NCBI RefSeq assembly: GCF_950295315.1
Contig: NC_080177.1
Coordinates: 84,696,716-84,760,715, forward strand
Length of the DNA stretch: 64,000 nt
DNA from: Erinaceus europaeus
Lineage: Eukaryota; Chordata; Mammalia; Eulipotyphla; Erinaceidae
Direction: 5' to 3'
Positions 33,290-44,225 of the stretch are shown here, in pieces. Each line of letters begins with the position of its first letter. Position 1 is the stretch's first letter. A model generated the notes under the pieces. It was given only the letters and a program-made list of their open reading frames with translations, was not told where the DNA came from and did not search any database. The position numbers and the translations under genes were made by a program.

Positions 33290-34012
33290 TCACATTCCCG
33301 CTTTCTCACGAATATATGTTATTTCTGTTCTTTCTAATACATAAGATTCTCAGAGGTGTAGATCATGCCTTGCCGTTGCCTTCATTTGTGCTTCTCTGAT
33401 ACTCAGGGACTTTGAGCACTTTCTCATGTCTGTTGGCCCTCTGGGTCTCTTCTTTGCTGAAAATTCTGCCCATGTCCTGGCCCCATTTCTGAATGGAGCT
33501 CCTTGTTTTTTTGTAGCTGAATTTCCTGAACTCTTTATTTATTTGGCTTCTTCATCCTTGATCTCCTGTATTTCACAACAAGATGCCTCATCTCCTAGGG
33601 TATCTATTTCTGTTTGGGTGATGGCTCCCTTTGCTGTGCAGAAGCTCTGCAGTCAGATTGGTCTTTTTTGTTGTTGTTGTTGTTGTTGTCCTTGTTTTAT
33701 TGTTGTAGTTGGATAGGACAGAAAAGAATGGAGGAGAGGAAAACAGAGAGGGGGAGAGAATTCTAACTTTTATTTTCCTTGCTGTTGAGCTTGGAAAGAG
33801 ACTTCCTAAGATTAGATTATGAAGTGTTCTTCCAGTACTTTCTCCTAGGTGTTCAATGGTTTTGGTCTAATGTTCATGTCATTGACCTTTGTGCATGGTG
33901 TATGTGCATGGTGTATGTGCATGGTGTATGTGCATGGTGGTATGTGGTGGTCAGTTTCATTCTTCTGCACATTTCAACCAAATGCCCCAATACCATTTGC
34001 TAAGGAGATCAA
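33290..34012 (-). mobile_element. Old L1 ORF2 fragment, split by a SINE-A piece
   Basis: TTTGAGCACTTTCTCATGTC, GTTGGCCCTCTGGGTCTCTT and TTTGCTGTGCAGAAGCTCTG match L1 ORF2 antisense. After a SINE fragment, GTCAGTTTCATTCTTCTGCA and ATACCATTTGCTAAGGAG continue it. A 13-bp unit (GTGCATGGTGTAT) is repeated about four times at 33891-33940. It is probably the same insertion as 32518-32990 with an intervening deletion. Confidence 0.75.
33664..33763 (-). mobile_element. SINE-A fragment inside L1
   Basis: TTGTTGTTGTTGTTGTTGTC, TTATTGTTGTAGTTGGATAG and GA-rich sequence ending GGGGGAGAGA. Severely 5' truncated. Confidence 0.85.
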
Positions 34013-34369
34013 CTAGCACGACTTTAAAAAGCACACTTTGCTAGATTAAAACATTATAAGCTTAGGGGTCATGAGGATTTTATTTATAGAAATACAAACT
34101 AACTCCTGTCAATTAAAAAAGGGCAAATTACTGTTAAATGTCAGAAGGGAAACCAAAGAAAAGAGTGAATGCATGGAGTGTCACACTTACATTGCTCAGC
34201 GGGAAAGGCCGTGTCTGTTCTCTTGCCGCTGTGGCAGTAGTTAGTTGTTTCTTCTATCTGTGGGGAAAATACTTGGGGCATATTTTATAAAAATGGTGCC
34301 AAGCACAGACAGCATCATTTTCCCAATGTGTCGTAAATGTTTATAGGCAGCCCAGGGGCCTTGTATAGT

Positions 34370-34370
<1 letters not shown>

Positions 34371-34406
<36 letters not shown>
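34371..34406. repeat. (GT)n microsatellite
   Basis: A pure GT run of about 34 bp. It is followed by a weak antisense SINE-like segment (CTTGAACCTGGGCCAC) to about 34520. Confidence 0.9.
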
Positions 34407-34407
<1 letters not shown>

Positions 34408-34520
34408 TTTACTTCAGAAAGAGACAGTATAGCCCTGGAGTATCTCCTGCATACCCTGACGCTACCCTGTGGTTCCTGGGCTTGAACCTGGGCCACAGAC
34501 ATGCATGGGTAGGCTTTCAC

Positions 34521-36615
34521 CCTACCTGTAGAGCTATTTTTCTGATTTTGCTTTGCCAAAACATATTGAAAATTTGACGCCTATCATGGAAAGTAAAACC
34601 TTCCTGGAAAAAAAAACGCCATTTAATGTGGTTAGTCTGTGGCCAATAACAGAAGCAAATGACTACGTGTCTAGCTTGCAGGACAACCTGAATTAGCGTA
34701 ATTTCTGGCCACATTAGCTAAGTGGCTCAGAGGACACATTGACCCAAGAGAGGGAAATAGTTCTTGCTCAGGAAAAGGCATTTGTGACCACCGTTTACAC
34801 ATTCTTGCTGTGGGTCATAAAGAGACATTCTCAGCGACAGTTTTGTGCATGAATGTCAAAATACCAAACACAAGCCTGAAAATCCCAGCACTTCCAAAAA
34901 TGGCAACTTCATTTTAGCAGACTCAAACGACCTTGGCCGGTGTTATGAAAGCTGTGAACGCGTTCTATGCGATTCAGCCTTCGCTGTCTTCTCTAAAGTA
35001 GAAGTCCACCTGGCTGGTATTGGAGCAGTATGTTTCTGCAGTAGGAAGGATGGCTACACTGAGATCCTGAGTACTAAAAAACAAATGATGCCAGGGTGAT
35101 TCCCTCCGAAACCTGAGCTGCAGGGCTGCAGAGCCAATCTTCCTCACATCTCTAGTTTCTGCCGAGAGTGAGGACACAGGGGTCTGCTTCTGGATCCACT
35201 GGCACCCGTCTGAAGGGATGACAGACCCAAGGCTGCACCTCTCCGTACAGGAAATAAAAGGCTTCCGGCGTCTCTTTCTGGAAGTGCTGGTGCCGCAGTC
35301 CTCGGCAGCTGATGTCCGAGCCTGCGTTCCCGTGCTCCATGCTCTTACCCTTTGGGAAGTTGACCATATTTCTGAGTCTGAAGCACGCAGCCCTCGGGGG
35401 ATGAGGAACATTTTTCTTGCTAAGTGCAAACCCTTTTTAATCTGATGATTGTTAACAAGCTGACTCCCAGAGGAACAGTCACGACTGTGGTGTTTTCCAA
35501 AATAACATATTGCAGCAGTGTTCTGGGAAGGGCAACTCATCTGGCTTTTGAATCCCCTCCTATCTATTGTTCTGTGGTCCTACTTCTGGGAGTGACACCG
35601 TCTCTGCTGCCTCGATGAGCCCACTGAGGGTAACCTATTGAGGGAACGGTGATGGACAGAAGCAGGTGGCTGCTACTTTGTGACAGGTGTCTCTTGCCTA
35701 AGAGTCTGTGTAGTCACTGCTCGTGAAAACTGACTCTGGAGAATAATGCAGAGTGATGATATGCAAACACGTTTTTTGAGACACTTTAGAATAATTAGTT
35801 GAAAATGCATTGTGTTAGCTGGCATCCATTATGTGAAATATGCCAAGATGGTGGAAGTACTTTTTTTTTTCTATTTAATTTCCAAAGAGAATTTGTGTAA
35901 TGCCTTTTCATTACATGATTGAGAAAGCTGCAGTATGCACAGACCACAAATTCGGCAGCTCTACAGAATTAGAATCCAGGGAAGATATTTTCATCTACAT
36001 TTTCATAGCCCTGAGGTAAATCAGGAATACAAATCAAGGCAAAAGCTCTCAATTTTTTCATTTGATGGTGATGATTACTAATGTAAAAATAGAATATAAC
36101 TTGAGAAAAGTTGCTGAGAACCTGTGTATAGGCTTTGACTCTAATATGATAGAATTTAGTGTTCTAGTATGAAGTGATTTAGAAAAGACTACTTCTGTCT
36201 TATTGTTGTTGTTGTTTTTAATCTAACCTGGTAAATGTTGCCCATCCTACATGAGGGATCAAAAGGAACCAGCAGGTGTATTATGGAGAGAACTAAACTC
36301 ACTGGGGATTACTGGGATTGGTTAGTACATATAGCCCCAGCAGCATTTTTCTAGCCAATATTGTGATGGTCTTTAGAAAGCAGATGGTGAGCACCTCAGG
36401 AGCAAGGCCAGAGACATATTTACTGTTATATAACATTCTCTCTGTTGGAGAGTGTGTGGAACAAAAACCCAAAGTAATTCGTCTAAATTTCATCTTTATT
36501 GGCTCATAATAAGCATTCAGCTATATTTCAGGGGCTTTTTAATACTGAATGGATGAACTAGTTCTTTAAAAAGAGATGTAGAGCAGGTAAATATTACTTT
36601 GCTTCCTTTTAGTTT
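34521..36615. other. Longest unique stretch; holds an unexplained 188-codon frame
   Basis: About 2.1 kb free of recognisable SINE and L1. Positions 34850-35640 have more CpG and fewer stops than neighbouring DNA. The minus strand is open over 34974-35540 and the + strand over 34845-35099 and 35218-35445. No domain is recognisable and no convincing splice-site pair was found. It could be a lncRNA exon, an old processed pseudogene, conserved non-coding DNA or chance. Confidence 0.4.
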
Positions 36616-36617
36616 TT

Positions 36618-36834
36618 TTTAAGTTTTCAAAAAATATTTTTATTTATTTATTGGATGGAGATAACCAGAAATCAAAGGAGAAGGGGAGATAGAGAAGAGA
36701 AACAGAGAGATACCTGCAGCCCGGCCTCATCACTTGTGAAGCTTTCCCCCTGCAGGTGGGGCCTGGGGGCTTAAACCCGTGGGCTTATGTATTGTAATGT
36801 GCGCTCAATCAAGTACACCACTACCTGTCCCTGT
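36618..36834 (-). mobile_element. SINE-B copy
   Basis: TTTATTTATTGGATGGAGAT tail, TGAAGCTTTCCCCCTGCAGG body, and a diverged head (AATCAAGTACACCACTACC). Confidence 0.88.
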
Positions 36835-36889
36835 TTTTTTGTTCTTCCTTGTTCTAGTTCTATCTCTGAATACAGATATGCTTAGGCAT

Positions 36890-37066
36890 GTGGTCCTGGA
36901 GTGACCGCAGTGATAAAACACGTGGCACAGTGATACAGCTGTGGACTCTCAAGCATGAGGTCCTGAGTTTGATCCCCAGAAGCACATGTGCCAGAGTGAT
37001 GTCTGCTTCTTCGTCTCTCCTCCTGTCTTTCTCATAAATAAATAAAATCTTTTAAAAAAAATAGGC
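36890..37066 (+). mobile_element. SINE-D copy
   Basis: GAGGTCCTGAGTTTGATCCC (B box), AGCACATGTGCCAGAGTGAT, CTCCTCCTGTCTTTCTCAT and an AAATAAATAAAATCTTTT tail. It is a tRNA-derived SINE distinct from A, B and C. Confidence 0.8.
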
Positions 37067-37169
37067 TTAGATCAGATATTCTCTCTCAAGAAAAAAAGGG
37101 AATGGATTTTTATCACAAGTTCCATATGTAGAACTTCTTTCTTATATACCCTTGATCTCTTTGTTGATA

Positions 37170-37330
37170 TAAAAATGAGCAGTTTTATCATTTTATTGGG
37201 ATTTAATGGTTGACACATGGGTACAGTTTCCCACCTCTCTGTGGCAAGTATATGCAGAACACTGACTCCCAGTTGAGTTCCTTTTCCACCCTCATGCCTT
37301 AGAGTCTCTGTTGATGGAGAGATTCTCTGG
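37170..37330 (-). mobile_element. L1 3'-end fragment, diverged
   Basis: TTTTATCATTTTATTGGGAT and GGTTGACACATGGGTACAGT match the order in 47868-48060 (TTTTATCATTTTATTGGGAG, ATGAGTACAGTCTCTC). Confidence 0.7.
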
Positions 37331-37331
37331 G

Positions 37332-37620
37332 GTGAGAAGTGGCTTACCGGGCTGAGTGCATACTTTACCATGTGGTAGGATCTGGGTTCAAGGACCCGGT
37401 CACCACATGTGTTCATCACATACAAAAGTTTCATGAGTAGTGAAACAGGGCTGGGATGTCACCTCTTTCTTTCATCTCATAAGTATTGAAACAGGTCTGG
37501 GATGTCACCTCTTTCATCTCATAAGTATTGAAACAGGGCTGGGATGTCACCTCTTTCTTTCATCTCATAAGTATTGAAACAGGGCTGGGATGTCACCTCT
37601 TTCTTTCACCTCTCTCTGGG
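37332..37620 (+). mobile_element. SINE-B with a body expanded into a tandem repeat
   Basis: Head-like GTGGCTTACCGGGCTGAGTG, GGGTTCAAGGACCCGG, then GAAACAGGGCTGGGATGTC. The body segment from 37441 is repeated four times with a 46-bp period. Confidence 0.75.
37441..37612 (+). repeat. 46-bp tandem repeat, about 4 copies
   Basis: Units start with TGAAACAGG at 37441, 37487, 37529 and 37575. The second unit is 4 bp short (one CTTT lost). The repeat arose inside the SINE-B body/tail. Confidence 0.92.
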
Positions 37621-37636
37621 GAAAAGAAAATGTCTG

Positions 37637-37943
37637 GGAGTCGGGCGGTGGCGCAGTGGGTTAAGTGCAGGTGGCGCAAAGCACAAGGACCGGCATAAGG
37701 ATCCCGGTTCGAACCCCGGCTCCCCACCTGCAGGGGAGTCACTTCACAGGCGGTGAAGCAGGTCTGCAGGTGTCTGTCTTTCTCTCCCCCTCTCTGTCTT
37801 CCCCTCCTCTCTCCATTTCTCTCTGTCCCATCTAACAACAACAACAATAATAACTACAACAATAAAAACAACAAGGGTAACAAAAGGGAATAAATAAATA
37901 AAATAAATATTAAAAAAAGGAAAAAAAAAGAAAAAATAAAAAA
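37637..37943 (+). mobile_element. SINE-A, full length, young
   Basis: Complete head, B box, body and AACAACAACAATAATAAC tail, ending in a long A-rich run. The duplication AAAAGAAAATGTCTG flanks it at 37622-37636 and 37944-37958. Its internal promoter is intact by inspection. Confidence 0.96.
37649..37716 (+). promoter_or_regulatory. Internal RNA polymerase III promoter of SINE-A
   Basis: A box TGGCGCAGTGGG (37649-37660) fits TRGCNNAGYNGG, and B box GGTTCGAACCC (37706-37716) fits the tRNA consensus GGTTCGANNCC. Together they show the tRNA origin of the family. Activity of this copy is not known. Confidence 0.7.
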
Positions 37944-38037
37944 AAAAGAAAATGTCTGTCAGAAATTGCGGAATACATGGGTGTGAAGCCTGTAGAATCT
38001 CTGATGACAGCAAATAAAATGAAGCCCAGCAAAGATG

Positions 38038-38130
38038 TCCGGCTTGGCAGAGAAGCTGAATTGAACCTGGAGCTTTGGATTCTTGTGGTGTGAGAGTCTC
38101 TTTGCATAAGCACTGTATTATCTCCCCCCA
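38038..38130 (-). mobile_element. SINE-C fragment
   Basis: TTGAACCTGGAGCTTTGGA, GTGAGAGTCTCTTTGCATAA and CACTGTATTATCTCCCCCCA are the reverse of the SINE-C head. Confidence 0.75.
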
Positions 38131-38389
38131 CTCTGATTTATCTCTTGGTCAGGAGTGAGTGATTAAGCTAAAAAGTCTACTTATAGTTTAACACCCCTCA
38201 GGCTCCCATAGCATATGGGGAAGAAAAAGAACAAAAGAAGCTTTAACAACCACTGTGCTCCAACACAGGGATTGAAATAATATTGAAACAACTGTTAATT
38301 TCTACAACTGTGAAATCTTTAAGTACCTTAGTTAGACACAAGTGGCATTCCTCTATGCAAACACTAAGTTAGAAGAAGATGAAATCCAG

Positions 38390-39955
38390 AAATGAATTCC
38401 TTTTACAATAGCAACAAAAACAATAACAATAAAATATCTAGGAATAAACCTATAAAATGAAGTGGAGGGATTCTGAAATACTGAAAATTACAAGTCACTA
38501 CTCAAGGAAATTGAAAAAGAGACAAAGAAGTGGAAAGATATTCTATATTCATGGGTTGGAAGAATTAACAACATTAAAATGAATATACTAACCAGAGCCG
38601 TATACAAAGTTAATGCAATCCCCACCAAGATACCAAACACATTTTTAGGAGAACAGAACAAAAGCTACAGATGTTGACCTGGAACCAGAAAAGAACTAGA
38701 ATTGCCAAAGAATCTTGAGAAGAAAGAACAGAACTGGAGGCATCAAACTCCCAGATCTCAAACTGTATTATAGGGCCATTGTTATCAAAACTGCTTGGTA
38801 CTGGAACATGAATAGACATACTGACCAGTGGAATAGAATTGAAAGCCCAGAAATAAGCTCCCACACCTATGGACATCTAATCTTTGACAAAGGGGTTCAG
38901 ACTATTAAATGGGGAAAGCAGAGTCTCTTCAACAAATGGTGTTGGAAAAAAAATGGGTTGAACCCTCAGAAGAATGAAACTGAACCACTATATTTCACCA
39001 AATACAAAAGTAAATTTCAAGCGGATCAAGGACTTGAATGTTAGACCAGAAACTATCAGATACCTAGAGAAAAATATTGGCAGAACTCTTTTCCACACAA
39101 ATTTTAAAGACATCTTCAATGAAACGAATCCAATTACAAAGAAGACTAAGGCAAGCATAAACCAATGGGAAACATCAAATTAAAAAGCTTCTGCACAGCA
39201 AAAGAAATCACTACCCATACCAAGAGGCCCATTACAGAATGGGAGAAGATCTTTAAATATCATACAGAAGACAAGAGGCTAATAACCAGAATATATAAAG
39301 AACTTGCCAAACTCAACAAAAACAAAACAGATGACCTCATCTATAAATGGAGAGAGGTCATGGACAGAATATTCACCACAGAAGAGATCCAAAAGTCCAA
39401 GAAACACATGAAACAATGCTCCAAGTGTTTGATTGTCAGAGAAATGCAAATAAAGACAACAGTGAGGAACCACTTCACTCCCATGAGAATGTCATACATC
39501 AGGAAAGATAACAGCAGCAAATTCTGGAGAGGTTGTGGGGTCATAGGAACCCTCCTGCACTGCTGGTGGGAATGTCAGTGGGTCCAACCTCTGTGGAGAG
39601 CAGTCTGGAGAACTCTCAGAAGGCTAGAAATGGACCTACCCTATGACCCTGCAATTCCTCTCCTGGGGATAGATCCTAAAGAACCCAACACATCCATCCA
39701 AAAAGGTCTGTGTACACTTGTGTTCATAGCAGCACAATGTGTAATATCCAAAACCTGGAAGCAACCCAGGTGTCCAACAACAGATGAGTGGCTGAGCAAG
39801 TTGTGGTCTATATACACAGTGGAATACTACTCAGCTATTAAAAACGATGATTTCACCATTTTTAGTCCATCTTGGATGGAGCTTGAAGAAATCATGTTAA
39901 GTGAAATAAGTCAGAAACAGAAAGATGAATATAGGCGGATCTCACAGGCAGAACT
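38390..39955 (+). pseudogene. L1 ORF2 C-terminal half, frameshifted
   Basis: Successive blocks match the C-terminal part of L1 ORF2p: [147 protein letters not shown] and PRCPTTDEWLSKLWS. At least three frame changes separate them (before 38715, near 39040 and near 39180). A late frameshift near 39945 lets the frame run on into the 3' UTR to 40172. The RT catalytic region is absent. Non-functional. Confidence 0.93.
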
Positions 39956-40031
39956 TGTAAAACAAGATCAGAAGAGAAGACAAGTAGAACCTGGACTGGA
40001 GTTGGTGTATTGCACCAAAGTAAAAGACACT

Positions 40032-40051
40032 GGGGTGGGTGGGTGGGGGGG
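40032..40051 (+). other. Potential G-quadruplex in L1 3' UTR
   Basis: Four runs of at least three G separated by single T. G-rich polypurine tracts that can fold into quadruplexes are a known feature of mammalian L1 3' UTRs. Confidence 0.7.
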
Positions 40052-40207
40052 AGAATACAGATCCTGGAAAAGGATGACAGAGTTCCTAGTGGGGGTTGTA
40101 TTGTTCTGTGGAAAACTGAGGAATGTTATGCATGCACAAACTATTGTATTCACTGTCAAAGTAAAGCATTAACCCCCCAATAAAAGGAAACAATGAAAAA
40201 AAATGTA

Positions 40208-40905
40208 CTTTGGAGGCTGGGTGGTGGCGGCACATGTAGTAAAGTACACAGATAACTGTACACAAGGACTGTGCACAGATAACTGCACACAAGGACTGTG
40301 CACAGATAACTGTACACAAAGACTGTGCACAGATAACTGTACACAAGGACTGTGCACAGATAACTGTACACAAGGACTGTGCACAGATAACTGCACACAA
40401 GGACTGTGCACAGATAACTGCACACAGGACTGTGCACAGATAACTGCACACAAGGACTGTGCACAGATAACTGCACACAAGGACTGTGCACAGATAACTG
40501 CACACAACGACTGTGCACAGATAACTGCACACAACGACTGTGCACAGATAACTGCACACAAGGACTGTGAACAGGTAACTGCACACAAGGACTGTGCACA
40601 GGTAACTGCACACAATGACTGTGCACAGGTAACTGCACACAAGGACTGTGCACAGGTAACTGCACACAAGGACTGTGCACAGGTAACTGCACACAAGGAC
40701 TGTGAACAGGTAACTGCACACAAGGACTGTGCACAGGTAACTGCACACAAGGACTCCGCTTCAAGCCCCCTAGCCCTTACCTGCAGGAAGGAAGCTTTAC
40801 AAGTGCTGAAGCAAGGCTGCAGATATCTCTATCTCCACATTCCCTCTCAATTTTCTCTCTCTATCCAAAATAAGGATATAATCTTTAAAAAAAATTAAAA
40901 AATAA
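40208..40905 (+). mobile_element. SINE-B with a 27-bp minisatellite grown in its head
   Basis: Head fragment GGCTGGGTGGTGGCGGCAC at 40213, then the minisatellite, then the normal continuation GCTTCAAGCCCCCTAGCCC, CCTGCAGGAAGGAAGC, AAGCAAGGCTGCAG and an A-rich tail. The repeat unit contains GTGCACAAGGACT, the sequence expected at that point of the SINE. Confidence 0.88.
40249..40760 (+). repeat. 27-bp minisatellite, 19 copies
   Basis: Units begin CAGATAACTG or CAGGTAACTG every 27 bp from 40249 to 40734; one unit is 26 bp. The first 12 units carry GATAACTG and the last 7 GGTAACTG, so the array expanded in two blocks. Because 27 is a multiple of three, several frames on both strands stay open. 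These are not genes. Confidence 0.95.
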
Positions 40906-42005
40906 AATGAATAATAAAAGAAGTCAGATTGGTATTTCTTCTTAGTGAAACTCAGATATAATTAATTGTCAGTCTGCTATCTTAAGTAGCTATCTTCTGA
41001 AAAACTTGAATAGCTAATTGCTAAACTGTGTTCAAGGAGTGAATTCTACAGATGGAAGAAACATGATGTATCTATGTATTTATGTTAATAAAAGAAGTAT
41101 GTTACTACCAAATTCTGTGTAACCTAAAGAAATAAAGAGGACTGTACTTACTCTGTCAATGCTCTTCTCGTTTTGAAGATGATCTGTTTCAGAATGGGAT
41201 GTCTGGATCTTTCTAAGAGATGACCATGACATTTCTCTTATACCCGAGTGTCCCTGCTGTTTCTCTAACCCTCACCAGAGGGGCATCCTGACCAGACACG
41301 GTCTCTATCATTCAATGTGACAATGTCTTTGCTAGAAGAAAGAAACTGTGAATGATTTTTCACTTAATTAACTGTATTTTTAGAAGGTGGAATCAACTTT
41401 AAAGTCTCTTTCTCATCATTTACCGAAATATAAAGAAATTGGATTTATATTCAGTCATAAAATTAAATTGAAACCAAAACTAATTACTCTAATTGAAAAT
41501 CCTGCTTGTTTATACAATTCTAGCTTGGTCAGACTACCCTTTTCTTCTCTCAGTGAGGCATAAGAATTCATAAATTAGCTGAAAATGCTGATTGTGTGCA
41601 AGTTGCACCTGTGAAGATTATTCACTGAGTAGAAAGTGAGAAATTTCTGAAGTAGCAGAGTAGTGGTACTTGAGAAGAGCATTGCCTTTGCCTTTATCTT
41701 TAAGTTAAAACAATTCATTCCTATTTCTATTTAGGTACAGTATAAACGAATAAAATGTATTCTTTTCTTAAGTCATACATTTGAAAAAAAGGTTATATTT
41801 ATAAGAATTTATTTCTATTTGTTTAAGGTTACTATTTCATGGGATATAAAGAAATGCCTATAGCAGTTTCCCTTTCTCAGTAATAATTTTTTCACCTAAT
41901 TCAATGACTGAGTAGAATTTGTCTTTCATTTCTAAATATGTATAGGTACAAAGATGGTCTCAGTTTTATATATTTAATTTAACTTGCATGCAAAATAAAG
42001 ATAAA
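40906..42005. other. Unique AT-rich DNA
   Basis: About 1.1 kb without a recognised repeat or exon. Confidence 0.45.
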
Positions 42006-42007
42006 TA

Positions 42008-42166
42008 AAATTGAAAGAGGGGTGGGGAAATAGATAGTAGGGAGAGATAAAGACTTGCATCAGTCCTCAAACTTCCACCCTTCAGATGGAGAGTGGGGAC
42101 TTGAGCTCAGTTCCTGGTGCATAGCAACATGTACAGTTTAACAGGCATGCCTCCACCCAGTCCCGG
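42008..42166 (-). mobile_element. Old SINE (B-like), diverged
   Basis: GGGGAAATAGATAGTAGGGA, CCACCCTTCAGATGGAGAGT, GGGACTTGAGCTCAGTTCC and GCATGCCTCCACCCAGTCCC keep the antisense SINE-B order with heavy divergence. Confidence 0.65.
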
Positions 42167-42169
42167 CAT

Positions 42170-42495
42170 AGTTTCATCTTATTATTGACATTATGTGTTT
42201 ATTAATCCTTACTAACAGATTGCATATGATTCCATTTTTAAGCCCAAACTTACTTAAAAATAAAATGACCTATCTCTGGACTATCAATTACTACTGTAGG
42301 TTTTTTTCCCTCTTAATTTTTTTTTATTAGTCTACTTTGATTTTTCTTTCATACTTTGGCAAATTGAAAGCTTGTTTATTATTTGCATTACAAAATTAAA
42401 GGTTTATTGTCCTTCATAATTTTCCCTTGACACTTTAAAGTAACACTAAATATTCAGTAGAAATTCATTGACCTTTTGTATAGTTTTCTTGTTCT
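42170..42495. other. AT-rich DNA, left flank of SINE and L1 mosaic
   Basis: Nothing specific is recognised; it may belong to the old L1 that continues beyond the SINE. Confidence 0.35.
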
Positions 42496-42510
42496 CAATG
42501 TTGGTAATTT

Positions 42511-42807
42511 TTTTTTCAATTTTTTTATATTTATTTACTTATTCTCTTTTGTTGTCCTTGTTTTCTATTGTTGTGATTATTGTTGTTTTTTGATGTTGCT
42601 GTTGTTGTTAGATAGGACAGAGAGAAATGGAGAGAGGAGGGGAAGACAGAGAGGGGGAGAGAAAGACAGACACCTGCAGACCTCCTTCACTACCTGTGAA
42701 GTGACTCCCCTGCAGGTGGGGAGCCGAGGGCTCAAATCTGGATCCTTATTTCCGTGCTTGCACTTTGTGCCACCTGCACTTAACCTTCTGCACTACTGCC
42801 TGACTCC
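42511..42807 (-). mobile_element. SINE-A, full length
   Basis: Antisense SINE-A flanked by CAATGTTGGTAATTT (42496-42510 and 42808-42822), a perfect 15-bp duplication. Confidence 0.96.
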
Positions 42808-42822
42808 CAATGTTGGTAATTT

Positions 42823-43605
42823 CTGCTCTGATTTTTGTTATTTCACTCCACCTGCCTGCTTTGCATTTCTTCTGGTCTTTTCTAAAGCTTTCAGTTACAA
42901 ATTCAGGTTGTTTATTTGTGTGTTTTCTTGCTTCTTGAGGTGTACCTGTATGGCTATGAATTTCCCTCTTAGAATTGCTTTAGCTGTGTTCCAAATATTC
43001 TGATAGTTTATGTCTTTATTTTCATTTGTTTCCAGGAACACAATAATTATTGAAAACTGTGCTGGTGAGTTTCTATATTGGGGGATAATCTCTAGTATTC
43101 TGTTACTGAATGTTAATTCAACTCTCCTGTGGCTTGGGAAGATACTTGGCATGATTTTGATGGCTTTGAATTTATTGATGTTGTCCTTGTGTCCTGTCAT
43201 ATGGTGTATTTGTGAGAATTCCCCACAGGAGTTTGAAAAGGCTGTGTATTCTAGTCTTTTAGGATAAAGAGCTCTAGAGATGTCTAGCGGGTCTAATTTA
43301 TTCATCTCGTCACTTAATCTTGTTTCCTTCTTGATTTTCTGCCTGGATGATCTATCTGCTTGCGAGTGTGGGGAAGGAAGGTCCATTGCTATTATTGTGT
43401 TGCTGTCAGTGTACTTTTTCAGATGTCTCCATAGCTGCTTTACATATTTTCTGCCCCTTCATTTGGAATGTAGATGTTGATTATTGTCAGCAATTCTTGG
43501 TAAACAGGCCTCCTCAACATGATGTAGTGGCTATCCTCTTCTTTTATTATTTTAATTGTTTTGTGTCAGCTATGATAATTGCGGTCTCTGGATTTTTTTT
43601 TTTTG
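42823..43605 (-). mobile_element. Old L1 fragment
   Basis: TGGCTATGAATTTCCCTCTT, AGCTGTGTTCCAAATATTCT, TTTTCATTTGTTTCCAGG, GATTTTCTGCCTGGATGATC and TATTATTGTGTTGCTGTCAG occur in the order of a familiar antisense segment of old L1. The 163-codon minus-strand frame is a shadow of it and not a gene. Confidence 0.75.
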
Positions 43606-43689
43606 AGGTCCATTGGTTCAAGCCCCCAATTCTGCAAGACATTTTTGCTAGTGTGTGGTTTGTTTTTTAAGACTTTCTACAAGAACTTT

Positions 43690-43979
43690 AAAAAAATTTT
43701 TATTTATTTATTCCCTTTTGTTGCCCTTGTTGTTTTATTGTTGTAGTTATTGTTGTTGTTGCTATTGATATCATTGTTATTGGATAGGACAGAGAGAAAT
43801 GGAGAGAGGAGGGGAAAACAGAGAGGGGGAGAGAAAGATAGACACCTGCAGACCTGCTTCACCACCTGTGAAGCGACTCCCCTGCAGGTGGGGAGCCGGG
43901 GGCTCGAACCGGTCTCCTTATGCCGGTCCTTGGGCTTTGCGCCACCTGGGCTTAACCTGCTGCGTTACCGCCCGACTCC
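43690..43979 (-). mobile_element. SINE-A, full length
   Basis: Antisense SINE-A, well preserved (GGGGGCTCGAACCGGTCTCC, TTAACCTGCTGCGTTACCGC). It is flanked by CAAGAACTTT (43680-43689) and CAATAACTTT (43980-43989). Confidence 0.94.
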
Positions 43980-43989
43980 CAATAACTTT

Positions 43990-44225
43990 CTTTTTTTAAA
44001 AAATATATATTTTAACTTTTATTTATTTATTCATTGTTGGATAGAGATAGAGAGAAACTGAGAGGGGGGGAGGTAGAGAGGGAGAGAGACAGAGAGACAC
44101 TTGCAGCCCTGTTCCACCACTCCTGAAACTTTCCGCCTGCAGGTGGGGACCAGGGGATTGAACCCGGGTCCTTGCGCACTGTAATGTGTGTGCTTAACCA
44201 GGTGCGCCACCGTCTCACCCCCCCC
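43990..44225 (-). mobile_element. SINE-B inserted at the same target
   Basis: Tail TTATTTATTCATTGTTGGAT, body CACTTGCAGCCCTGTTCCAC, head AACCAGGTGCGCCACCGTC. It is followed by CAAGAACTTTC (44226-44236), the third copy of the target shared with the SINE-A on its left. Confidence 0.94.

Larger units (their letters stand above)
38315..40202 (+). mobile_element. L1 3' half (short 3'-UTR lineage)
   Basis: A 5'-truncated L1 with about 1.6 kb of ORF2 followed by a 3' UTR of about 250 bp that contains a G-run (GGGGTGGGTGGGTGGGGGGG at 40032-40051). It ends CCCCCCAATAAAAGG with a short A-rich tail. It is the most complete L1 in the window, but endonuclease and most of the reverse transcriptase are missing. 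Confidence 0.95.

Noticed and set aside
37637..37716. tRNA gene call from clear A and B boxes
   Set aside because: It is the head of a SINE: no cloverleaf closure, followed by the SINE body and A-rich tail, with a retroposition target duplication.
40086..40898. Four overlapping frames of 193-231 codons on both strands, resembling a repeat protein
   Set aside because: A 27-bp minisatellite without stops in several frames; it sits in a SINE.
42895..43386. 163-codon minus-strand frame as a possible gene
   Set aside because: It lies in an old antisense L1 segment; no separate domain.
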